Part shown: positions 15,949-22,281 of the stretch, one piece after another | Numbering within the stretch: position 1 is the stretch's first letter | Layout: the number at the start of each line of letters is the position of its first letter | Virus record (IMG/VR): IMGVR_UViG_3300025664_000003 | Location: 1-31,124 of that record | Reading direction: 5' to 3' (one strand) | Origin: a virus | DNA length: 31,124 nt | Position numbers and translations under genes: made by a program | Notes under the pieces: generated by a model | Databases searched by the model: none | Seen by the model: only the letters and a program-made list of their open reading frames with translations | What the model was told of the DNA's origin: nothing

Positions 15949-16384
15949 CGCCCCCGGCTTGCAGTTGATAAAGAACTTTGAAGGTTGTCGGTTAACTGCG
16001 TACGATGACGGAACCGGAGTCCTGACGGTTGGTTGGGGCCATACCGGCTCGGTGAACGGCAAGCCCGTCGCGCTCGGCATGACGATCACGCAGACCACCG
16101 CCGATGACCTGCTCGCCACCGACCTCGAGAAGTTTGAGGAAGGCGTCAACAAGAAAGTCTCGCACGACCTGACGCCCAATCAGTTCGCCGCACTGGTGTC
16201 GTTCGCGTACAACGAGGGCCTCGGCGCGCTCGAAGGGTCGACGCTGCTGCGCCTCCTCAATGCGGGCGACACACAGGCCGCGGCCGATCAGTTCGGCGAC
16301 TGGACGACCGCTGACGGCCAGGTGCTCGAGGGGCTCGTGCGCCGGCGCGCGGCGGAACGCGCGCTGTTCCTGACGCCAGGATGA
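15935..16384 (+). CDS. Endolysin, GH24 lysozyme (muramidase)
   Basis: 149 residues from a GTG preceded by TGGAGG. The start MPQVNAPGLQLIKNFEGC places E16, D25 and T31 with the same spacing as T4 lysozyme (E11, D20, T26). The segment TVGWGHT gives the conserved loop, and FAALVSFAYNEGLGAL the helix that lines the cleft; VRRRAAERALFLTPG closes the fold. It cleaves the glycan chain between MurNAc and GlcNAc. No export signal or SAR helix is seen, so it needs a holin. It is a divergent paralogue of the broken copy upstream, not a fresh duplicate. It overlaps the next gene by ATGA. Confidence 0.9.
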   Translation: MPQVNAPGLQLIKNFEGCRLTAYDDGTGVLTVGWGHTGSVNGKPVALGMTITQTTADDLLATDLEKFEEGVNKKVSHDLTPNQFAALVSFAYNEGLGALEGSTLLRLLNAGDTQAAADQFGDWTTADGQVLEGLVRRRAAERALFLTPG

Positions 16385-16536
16385 CGCCCGAACAGGTCGA
16401 CTCAGCGCTGCTCGACGGCTGGGAGTATCTCGAGGCTGTGAAACACGGCCGGATGCCGCCCAAAGACGCTTCGCTGGTCATCGACCAGTTGGAGGAGGCG
16501 CTGGCCGGCGAAGTCGGCTGGACGCAGCCCGAATGA
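16381..16536 (+). CDS. Small acidic hypothetical protein
   Basis: 51 residues, coupled by ATGA on both sides. Sequence MTPEQVDSALLDGWEYLEA and a second helix SLVIDQLEEALAG form an acidic, probably two-helix protein with no recognised motif. It lies between the endolysin and a membrane protein, so a small lysis-related accessory protein is possible. Nothing in the sequence identifies a function. Confidence 0.55.
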   Translation: MTPEQVDSALLDGWEYLEAVKHGRMPPKDASLVIDQLEEALAGEVGWTQPE

Positions 16537-16892
16537 TCCTCGCGCTGTACGCCCGCTGGCTCGCGATCCCGGCGCCGATCCGCGAACCGATCCGCTCGTT
16601 TGCCGTGTCGGCCGCGTTCGGTCTGGGCACCGCCATTTCGACCGCGTTCACCGCCTATTTCTTCAACTCCGAGCTGCACGGGCAGACGTGGGGCGGATTC
16701 TTCCACCTGCTCACGAGCCCAGCGTTCGTCGGCGCCGCGTTCATAGCTATCGCCGCGGCGTACCGCGCGCGCCAGGGAAGACTCGCCTCGACCCAGACCG
16801 TCGAGACATCGGCCGCCGTGTCGGTTCCGAAGCCGCCGCCACCGGCAAAGATCGTCGCGGTCGAATCGGTCACCGATGCGGGCCCGCCATGA
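16533..16892 (+). CDS. Two-helix membrane protein (holin or lysis-related candidate)
   Basis: 119 residues. Two hydrophobic segments are visible, about residues 21-43 (IRSFAVSAAFGLGTAISTAFTAYFF) and 55-77 (FFHLLTSPAFVGAAFIAIAAAY), followed by a basic RARQGR and a Pro-rich tail (PKPPPPAKI). Such a topology fits class II-type holins or phage membrane anchors. It is second holin candidate after the one at 14639. Overlaps both neighbours. Without a family match the function is undecided. Confidence 0.55.
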   Translation: MILALYARWLAIPAPIREPIRSFAVSAAFGLGTAISTAFTAYFFNSELHGQTWGGFFHLLTSPAFVGAAFIAIAAAYRARQGRLASTQTVETSAAVSVPKPPPPAKIVAVESVTDAGPP

Positions 16893-17434
16893 ACGAACCC
16901 GAACTGCTCGCCGCGGGCGCCGCGGGCCTCGCCGCCGAACTCATCGCCAAGACGCCGGAGTTTCCAGCCTCGTTCGACATCGCGCCGACCCTCACCGATC
17001 CGCCCGTCGTCGCGGAGACGTCCGCGATCGAAACGTCCGATCCGCTCATCGCTCGCGAAGCGCAGGCGGCCGGAATCCCCGTCGTCGCCCCCGATTCAGC
17101 ACCTATCCAAGTCGTCGCTGCAGCGACGGAAGGAACACCGATGACCATACAAGGCGAAATCGCCGACGGACTCGTCGCCGCGATGGACAGCCCCGCAGCG
17201 CAGGCGTATCTCACCACGCTCGTCACCAGCGGCGAAGCGCAGGTCCCCGCGCTCATCGCGAACGCGATCAAGAACAGCCCCAAGGCCAGCGGCATCCTGG
17301 GCATGGTGCTCCCGGCGATCGAGGGCGGCCTCGTCTCCTACGTCACGCAGGTGCTCGCGAAGTACCCGCCGGCCGAGGTCGTCGCGTGGCTGACCGCGAT
17401 GGCGAAGGACGAGGCGCGCAACCTCGGCGGCTGA
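16889..17434 (+). CDS. Hypothetical protein, last gene of the rightward late operon
   Basis: 181 residues beginning at the ATG that overlaps the previous stop. The N-terminal 80 residues are Ala/Pro/Val/Glu-rich and probably disordered. Residues 95-180 are helical (AQAYLTTLVTSGEAQVPALIANAIKN, then SYVTQVLAKYPPAEVVAWL). An internal ATG at residue 85 (MTIQGEIADGLV) with an AAGGAA ribosome site (17129 region) could give a separate short form covering only the helical domain. No family is recognised. It is followed by two hairpins that end the operon. Confidence 0.6.
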   Translation: MNEPELLAAGAAGLAAELIAKTPEFPASFDIAPTLTDPPVVAETSAIETSDPLIAREAQAAGIPVVAPDSAPIQVVAAATEGTPMTIQGEIADGLVAAMDSPAAQAYLTTLVTSGEAQVPALIANAIKNSPKASGILGMVLPAIEGGLVSYVTQVLAKYPPAEVVAWLTAMAKDEARNLGG

Positions 17435-17446
17435 AGGAGCGCCCGG

Positions 17447-17473
17447 CCGCGCGAGCGTAACCTGACCGCGCGG
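17447..17473 (+). other. Inverted repeat upstream of the terminator
   Basis: CCGCGCG at 17447-17453 and CGCGCGG at 17467-17473 are perfect complements with a 13-base loop. There is no U-run after it. It may pause RNA polymerase or protect the mRNA end; it is 20 bases before the likely terminator. Confidence 0.45.
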
Positions 17474-17492
17474 ACCCTTCGGAGACCAGAAG

Positions 17493-17526
17493 CCGCCTCG
17501 GCCACACACCGGGGCGGTTTCGCTTT
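17493..17526 (+). terminator. Intrinsic terminator between converging operons
   Basis: CCGCCTCGG (17493-17501) pairs with CCGGGGCGG (17509-17517) as nine base pairs with one G-T wobble and a 7-base loop, then TTTCGCTTT follows. The late operon ends at 17434 and the leftward operon ends at 17589, so this hairpin is positioned to stop rightward transcription and may also hinder leftward transcription, although the leftward side lacks a T-run. Confidence 0.65.
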
Positions 17527-17588
17527 ACCTGGTCAGCCGCCCGCCAGGCCCGGCCACGACACGCGCTTGGGGGAGCGGCGGGCGACGG

Positions 17589-17768
17589 TCATGCGGGTTC
17601 CTCGCTGGCTGCGTGGCGCGCGGCCCGACGTTCGCGCATCCGGGCGGCGTGATCCTCGGCGTGCTGTAACTCTCGCGCGGCTTGCTCGACGCGCTTCTTC
17701 GCGAGAGCGACGAGCCGATCAGCATTGGTGACGAGGTGATCCTCGATGGTGGGCTTATCCGCGTTCAT
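17589..17768 (-). CDS. Small helical hypothetical protein downstream of RuvC-like gene
   Basis: 59 residues, starting in an ATGA overlap with the RuvC-like stop. The sequence is almost all helix (DRLVALAKKRVEQAARELQHAEDHAARMRERR) and very basic at the end, so it is probably a coiled coil. It is the last convincing gene of the leftward operon. A further 19-residue frame (17533-17592) begins in another ATGA overlap but has no independent support. Function unknown. Confidence 0.6.
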   Translation of the reverse strand: MNADKPTIEDHLVTNADRLVALAKKRVEQAARELQHAEDHAARMRERRAARHAASEEPA

Positions 17769-18343
17769 CCAGCGCGCCCCGCGGCAGACTTGCGCACCGA
17801 GCCCCGCGCCCGTTTCCCCTGCCCGCGCGCTGGCGCCGCGACGTGTTCGATCTCGCCAGCCTGGTGCGCGAGCCCGTAGCGGTGCAGCAGGTACGCAAAC
17901 GCCTTGTCTGCGCCCGGGTCCTTGAAGAACTCGACTCCGAACTTCTTGTAGAGCGCGAGCGGGATCAGCGTCTTCTTCGCGTTGCCAGGCAGGCCGATCA
18001 GCTTGCGAACCTTGGCGGTGTCGACCTCGATGATGTTCAGCCAGCCGTCGGCGTAGAGCTGGTCGTACAGCCGCGACATCATCCAGCCGAGTTCGTAGAG
18101 GTGGCCTGCGCCAGCCGCGGAGTAGAGCATTGGCGCTTCGATGTAGATGAACGTGTCGTCCGCCTGCGCGCCGCGTGCGTTGCACCAATCAGCGATCGTG
18201 CGGGCGAGCGCCCACGTCCGGCGGCGCGTCGACAGCGCGCGTTCTTCGCCGTCCTGGGTGAGCGGCGCGAAGGCCAGCGCGTGATCGGTGCCGTCGGAGA
18301 GTCCCGTGGCCGTGAGGGAGGGGTCGATTCCGAAGACGGTCAT
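17765..18343 (-). CDS. RuvC-like Holliday junction resolvase (RNase H fold)
   Basis: 192 residues. The first strand has the acidic D7 in VFGIDPSLTATG, E69 lies in FIYIEAPMLY, and D146 in the GADKAFAYLL helix; NAKKTLIPLAL supplies the usual lysine-rich helix. These are the landmarks of RuvC/RNase H-fold resolvases that cut branched DNA before packaging. One of the usual four acidic residues, expected three residues after D146, is a phenylalanine (F149). The C-terminus is basic (ARGQGKRARGSVRKS). It overlaps both its neighbours by ATGA and sits at the end of the replication operon, normal for such a gene. Activity is uncertain. Confidence 0.78.
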   Translation of the reverse strand: MTVFGIDPSLTATGLSDGTDHALAFAPLTQDGEERALSTRRRTWALARTIADWCNARGAQADDTFIYIEAPMLYSAAGAGHLYELGWMMSRLYDQLYADGWLNIIEVDTAKVRKLIGLPGNAKKTLIPLALYKKFGVEFFKDPGADKAFAYLLHRYGLAHQAGEIEHVAAPARGQGKRARGSVRKSAAGRAG

Positions 18344-18564
18344 GGCTTCAACCCTCGCGAGTCGCGATCGGCGTCGTCGGTGTACGGCTTGAGCGACGTC
18401 CCGTGCTGATCGCGGATCGCATAGCCGTAGCGGTCGACGCTACGCGGGAAGTGTGAACTCGGCAGATCGCGCGCCGCCCGGCGTTCTTCGACAGCCGCAG
18501 CGCAGCCAAGGCACTCCTTCGCGCCATGAACGGAGCCGCCGCAGGTGTGCTCGATATGGCTCAC
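18340..18564 (-). CDS. Small Cys/His hypothetical protein
   Basis: 74 residues. The N-terminus HIEHTCGGSVHGAKECLGC contains three Cys and three His in 20 residues, a plausible zinc site; the rest is charged with ERRAARDLPSSHFPRSVDRYG. The gene is translationally coupled to both neighbours. No known family. Metal binding is inferred only from the Cys/His spacing. Confidence 0.55.
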   Translation of the reverse strand: MSHIEHTCGGSVHGAKECLGCAAAVEERRAARDLPSSHFPRSVDRYGYAIRDQHGTSLKPYTDDADRDSRGLKP

Positions 18565-18833
18565 CCGAGCGCCGCCCGAATCCGGCGCAGGCGGCGAGCG
18601 CGGTCCATTGCCTCGATGCGGGCCGCCGCGCGGATGTGGTTATCGTACAGGTTGTCGTCGTCGCGTTGTCGCCACGAAGGCGAGGTGACTAGAGAATCGC
18701 TCTCCGCGTCGGCGATCGCGCGGTCGAGGCACGCCAGGTCCTCGTCGCGCTCCGGCCACGGCTGCGCGGGTACCGGAACCGGCCCGCCGATCAGCCCCGC
18801 CCGTCGTGCCTCGTCGCTGCTGATGATCGCCAT
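18561..18833 (-). CDS. Hypothetical protein
   Basis: 90 residues starting in an ATGA overlap with the DUF5131 gene. It has an N-terminal SSDEARRAGLIGGPVPVPAQPWPERDED region and a helical, arginine-rich end (IRAAARIEAMDRARRLRRIRAALG). No motif is identified. It is placed between DUF5131 and RuvC-like genes. Function unknown. Confidence 0.55.
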   Translation of the reverse strand: MAIISSDEARRAGLIGGPVPVPAQPWPERDEDLACLDRAIADAESDSLVTSPSWRQRDDDNLYDNHIRAAARIEAMDRARRLRRIRAALG

Positions 18834-19570
18834 CAGCGCGCACCGGCCGAGCGAGGATATTCCAGCCAGCGCCGCCCATCCAGAACCGCAGCCTCACCAC
18901 CGCGCTTGTCGCGCGGGCCGCCGAGTTGCTTCAGGAAGAACGGGATGCCGGCCGCAACGCAACGGTCGCGCAGGTCGCGCGCCCAGGCCGGTTCCATCGG
19001 TCGCGCGCCGTGGCCGGATTCGCCGCCGCAGACGAGCCAGTCGATCCCGGTCAGGTCAACGGCGTCGAGCGGTCCCAGCAGCGGCTCCGCGCTGATCCAG
19101 CGCACCGCAGCGGGCGTTTCGCGCAGCATGTCCGCGCGCCAGGCGTAGGCGTTCGATTCGATGCTGACGCCCCACCAGACGTTTTCGGCCCGCTTGTAGA
19201 AGCGCAGCAACGAAGCTACGACGCGCCGCATCCGCTCGGGGCGCTTCGTGAGAACGAGGAACTCGTGCTTCGGTGCGCCGAGCATCGCGAGATACAGCAA
19301 CTCGATCTCCTTGTCGGGAACGCCGCGCAAGAATACGTCGCTCATGCTGTTCACGAAGAAGCGCGACGGCTTGCGAACTCGCAGCAGCGCGTCTAGTCGG
19401 TCCATGTGCATCGTGAGATCGAAGCCGTGCTCGAAGGCGTGACCGGGAACGCCGCGCCACCGCTCGGCGAACGTCTCGGCGTAGCAGTGGTCGCAGCCGG
19501 GCGATACCTTCTCGCAGCCGGTCCACGGGTTTAACGTACGGTCGGCCCACTCGATGGAGGTGACGCTCAC
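18833..19570 (-). CDS. DUF5131 / phage Gp37-Gp68 family protein (radical-SAM-like)
   Basis: 245 residues from a GTG overlapping the upstream gene by GTGA; a longer frame upstream is inside that gene. The start SVTSIEWADRTLNPWTGC is the family signature. C19, C26 and C29 form CxxxxxxCxxC in GCEKVSPGCDHCYAE, a cluster pattern that looks like a radical-SAM site. Further motifs include FLVLTKRPERM, VWWGVSIES and WISAEPLLGPL, then VCGGESGHGARP. The family is widespread in phages and mobile elements; its reaction is not established. Here it lies downstream of zinc-finger proteins in the replication operon. Confidence 0.85.
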   Translation of the reverse strand: MSVTSIEWADRTLNPWTGCEKVSPGCDHCYAETFAERWRGVPGHAFEHGFDLTMHMDRLDALLRVRKPSRFFVNSMSDVFLRGVPDKEIELLYLAMLGAPKHEFLVLTKRPERMRRVVASLLRFYKRAENVWWGVSIESNAYAWRADMLRETPAAVRWISAEPLLGPLDAVDLTGIDWLVCGGESGHGARPMEPAWARDLRDRCVAAGIPFFLKQLGGPRDKRGGEAAVLDGRRWLEYPRSAGAR

Positions 19571-20028
19571 CGCACCGGCCCCGTCGGGAACAGCGCGTCG
19601 GGGGCGGTCGCGCGCTTCTTCGCCTTCGACCCGGCCGTCATTTTGCGCGCGGCCTCGTCGCCGTGCTTCGTAGCGCGGTGCTTCGCCACGTCGGCGAACG
19701 AGCGGTGACAATCCTGGCAGACGCCCGCGTTTGCGCGCTTCAGGATACGCTTCGCCTCGCGCCGTTCGCGCTCGGCTAGCCTCTCGGCGGCGTCACGTTC
19801 GCGGCGGGCAAAGTCGCGTTCCGATTCGGCCGTTAGTAGCCCCGCGCGCAGCTTGTCGATCTCCCGGCCGCCCTTCGGGAAGTGCAGACTGTGCCCGTTC
19901 GGGCAGAACCATTGACGGCTGTCGTCTTCTTCCGCGCGGTCGAGAAGAATCTGTGGCAGGGCGTAGGCGACCGCGCAGACGGGGCACGCTTTCGTCGTCA
20001 GCGTGACGGAATAAGTTAGCGTGCTCAT
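19567..20028 (-). CDS. Zinc-finger/coiled-coil protein
   Basis: 153 residues beginning MSTLTYS. Three parts are visible: a first zinc-ribbon (CPVCAVAYALPQI with FCPNGHSLHFP), a charged coiled coil at residues 58-110 (REIDKLRAGLLTAESERDFARRERD ... REAKRILKRA), and a C2H2-like finger (CQDCHRSFADVAKHRATKH). The C-terminus is Lys/Ala-rich. This mix is common in phage hypothetical proteins with a probable nucleic-acid role. It overlaps the upstream 20025 gene by ATGA and the downstream DUF5131 gene by GTGA. Confidence 0.7.
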   Translation of the reverse strand: MSTLTYSVTLTTKACPVCAVAYALPQILLDRAEEDDSRQWFCPNGHSLHFPKGGREIDKLRAGLLTAESERDFARRERDAAERLAERERREAKRILKRANAGVCQDCHRSFADVAKHRATKHGDEAARKMTAGSKAKKRATAPDALFPTGPVR

Positions 20029-20705
20029 TCGTCGTCCCCGCCCGCAAACAGCGGGCCATTCCCAGCCGGTGCAATCCCGCCGCCCCACGATGTGATCGCG
20101 TGGATCAAGCAGACCTGCGCGAGCGTCTCCGAATGCTGATGATCCAGGTTGCACGTATTCTTGCGAATGTGCCGCAGCACGGTAGCGTGGGTGCAGTCGA
20201 CCTCAACGGGGCTCCCGTCGTCGTCCGCGGTCATCTTCCCGATGCACGCCTTCCCGGCGCTAATCCCGCCGATCTCGATCTCGGCCGCGTCGATCTTCGC
20301 CTGCAAGGCAAACACCCACGCGACGTCGACGTGCGGATCGCGCCACAACGCGGAATAGTCGCGCGCTGGCGGCTCCTCTTCGCGCGCGGGCGGATCGTGG
20401 TGAATGTTCGCTTCGCGGCCGTCGACTTCGCCGCGGCGCTTGCGCGTCGCCTTCGGCGCTTCGGTCATGAGCGGATGCCCGTCCTCGGTGAGCAGCACGG
20501 CGCCGCCCTCGGTGAGAATCGGCTCGCTTCCAGCTGCGGCCTTGATCTTTTTGGCCTGCAACTCTTTGGCGAGCTTATTTCGGTACGCCAGCGGCGCACC
20601 GCAGTTCTTGTCGTGATCGACGTTCGGATCGGCGATGCGGTTGTCGCAGCTATCGCAGGTGACGTACACGCGCTCGGCGGTTGCTGGCATTTCGGAGCCT
20701 TTCAT
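20025..20705 (-). CDS. Hypothetical protein with N-terminal Cys cluster
   Basis: 226 residues from ATG in the helicase stop overlap. A second ATG (residue 6, 20690) has AAAGG seven bases upstream and is a likely alternative start (MPATAERVYV). Residues 13-40 contain CDSCDNRIADPNVDHDKNCG, a putative zinc site. The middle is charged and disordered; the C-terminal 70 residues include CIGKM, CTHATVLRHIRKNTCN and CLIHAITSW, further Cys/His residues. It precedes the zinc-finger protein. No recognised family. Confidence 0.6.
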   Translation of the reverse strand: MKGSEMPATAERVYVTCDSCDNRIADPNVDHDKNCGAPLAYRNKLAKELQAKKIKAAAGSEPILTEGGAVLLTEDGHPLMTEAPKATRKRRGEVDGREANIHHDPPAREEEPPARDYSALWRDPHVDVAWVFALQAKIDAAEIEIGGISAGKACIGKMTADDDGSPVEVDCTHATVLRHIRKNTCNLDHQHSETLAQVCLIHAITSWGGGIAPAGNGPLFAGGDDE

Positions 20706-22132
20706 TGGGCGACCGTTCCCGGTGTTGGGAACAGGTCTGCGGGGTCGTCGCTGGGTTGGAAGTCCATCCCGATAGTGCGCGCGGCCTCGGGCCGGTTGCG
20801 CTCAAACCAGGGGGTGACGGGGAACCCGTCGTCTTTGGCCTCGCACCACAAGGCGCGAGCGCCGTCGAAGTACATCGGCACGTAGCCGGTGTCGCCGTCA
20901 CGCGACTTCACCACCACCAGCTCGCCGATCGTCGGCTTCTGCATCGGATCCTCGCGGTACGGGAAGATCGCCGTGTGCGCGTGCCCTTCGACGTTCCCGC
21001 CGTCGCGGATCTGCTGGAGCGAGGTGAACGACGGCCGCCCGGTGGCCGTGCGGTTGAGGTGGATCAACGCGAACACCGGGCAGCGAAACTCGGCGCCGAA
21101 CGCCAGGAGCCGCTGGTACGTCTCGTCGAGGGCCTCATGCTTCGTTTGGCGCCCGCGCGGCTTGGCCTCGTCCAAGAACAGCACGTGGTCGATCACGACC
21201 GCGGCGAGCGATCCGCGCCGCCGTACGATCTCCCGGGCGTTGCGATACAGCATGGCGATCGACCGCTCTTTCTGGCCGGTCACGTACACGGCGAGCGGTG
21301 AGAGTTCGCGGCTGGCGATCGCCACCCGCTGGCGCTGCTCGCTCGTCAGCTCCGCCAGCCGCTGCGCACGGGCCGAGGCCGTCGACCGCTGCGCCAGCCT
21401 GCGCCGGTCGATCGCCTCTGCGCCCATTTCGATCGACGCGAACAGCACCGGGCCGTAGGTGTCCGCGATGAAGTCGGCCAGGGTGATCCCAAGGCCCGTT
21501 TTGCCGGTCATCGGAGCCGCTGGGACGACGACAAGCTCGCCTGGGGCAAACCCACCCACCCGCCGGTTCACACCCGCCCAGGGCGACAGGATGACCGTCT
21601 GGCGCTCGCGATTCGCGATCCCGGCCGCCAGCCGGCCGACTCGCTCGTCGGGCTCGTCCAGCCGGAGCGCGCCGATCCCGCGTTGCGTGACCGCCGAGAG
21701 GGCTTGCTCGGCGTCGAGCATCGTGGCCGCGATGTCGTCCTGGTAGCCGAGCTCGGTAATCTCGGCGCCGGCGTGAATCATCGCCCGGGACATCGCCTTC
21801 TTGCAGACCACGTCGGCGTAGTACGCCGTCGACGCCGCCGACGGGACCGCGTTCATCAGGTCGTTCAGGTACGCCATGCCGCCGACTTTGTCGAGCATCC
21901 CGCAGGCGCGCAACTCCCCGGCCAGTGCGACCTTGTCGAGCGGTTCGCTGCGGGCGTACAGCCGCGAGAGCGACAGAAAGATCGTCTCGTGCAGGGAGGC
22001 GTAGAAGTCGCCCGGGTACACGTACTCGAGCGCGACCTCGAACATCGCGGGGTTGACCATGACGGCACCGAGCAGGGCCATTTCGGCTTCGAGGTCGTGC
22101 GGCGGGATGCGGTCGTGGCCGTGAGTGGTCAT
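20702..22132 (-). CDS. dnaB-like: Replicative DNA helicase, DnaB family
   Basis: 476 residues; the start at 22132 is chosen because upstream codons belong to another frame. Residues 10-105 are the DnaB N-terminal domain (PPHDLEAEMALLGAVMVNP ... GDFYASLHETIF). Residues 205-212 (AAPMTGKT) form the P-loop, a slightly unusual form of the usual RPSMGKT; AAVVIDHVLFL is the Walker B strand; residues with VYVTGQKERSIAML, GGNVEGHAHT and VVKSRDGDTG complete the RecA-like core. It unwinds DNA at the phage fork. It lies downstream of the initiator-like gene, and no primase is seen in the window. Confidence 0.9.
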   Translation of the reverse strand: MTTHGHDRIPPHDLEAEMALLGAVMVNPAMFEVALEYVYPGDFYASLHETIFLSLSRLYARSEPLDKVALAGELRACGMLDKVGGMAYLNDLMNAVPSAASTAYYADVVCKKAMSRAMIHAGAEITELGYQDDIAATMLDAEQALSAVTQRGIGALRLDEPDERVGRLAAGIANRERQTVILSPWAGVNRRVGGFAPGELVVVPAAPMTGKTGLGITLADFIADTYGPVLFASIEMGAEAIDRRRLAQRSTASARAQRLAELTSEQRQRVAIASRELSPLAVYVTGQKERSIAMLYRNAREIVRRRGSLAAVVIDHVLFLDEAKPRGRQTKHEALDETYQRLLAFGAEFRCPVFALIHLNRTATGRPSFTSLQQIRDGGNVEGHAHTAIFPYREDPMQKPTIGELVVVKSRDGDTGYVPMYFDGARALWCEAKDDGFPVTPWFERNRPEAARTIGMDFQPSDDPADLFPTPGTVAQ

Positions 22133-22281
22133 GCGGGGACCCAGCCCAGCGCGGCGAGCAGTTGGGCTCCGATCCACTCGGTGTAGGCGGGCGGGATCGC
22201 CTCGTTGACCTCGGCGCGGTGGTAGCCCATAGCCGCACCGCCGCCGCAAAACAGGTCGAGCAGCCGAGGACGTCCGTTCAT
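22129..22281 (-). pseudogene. DNA cytosine methyltransferase remnant (internal deletion)
   Basis: 50 residues, overlapping the helicase start by ATGA. Residues 4-22 (PRLLDLFCGGGAAMGYHRA) are motif I of C5-cytosine DNA methyltransferases as found in phages, and the following VNEAIPPAYTEWIGAQLL matches the C-terminal motif X helix of the same enzymes. The two ends are fused in frame at residue 22-24 and the whole middle, including the PC catalytic loop, is missing. It cannot be a working methyltransferase. Either an in-frame deletion scar or a retained miniprotein. It lies between initiator and helicase genes. Confidence 0.82.

Noticed and set aside
15390-16384. A group I intron carrying the HNH gene inside one lysozyme
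   Set aside because: The HNH gene fills the whole space with no room for an intron core, and the second lysozyme has its own complete N-terminus.
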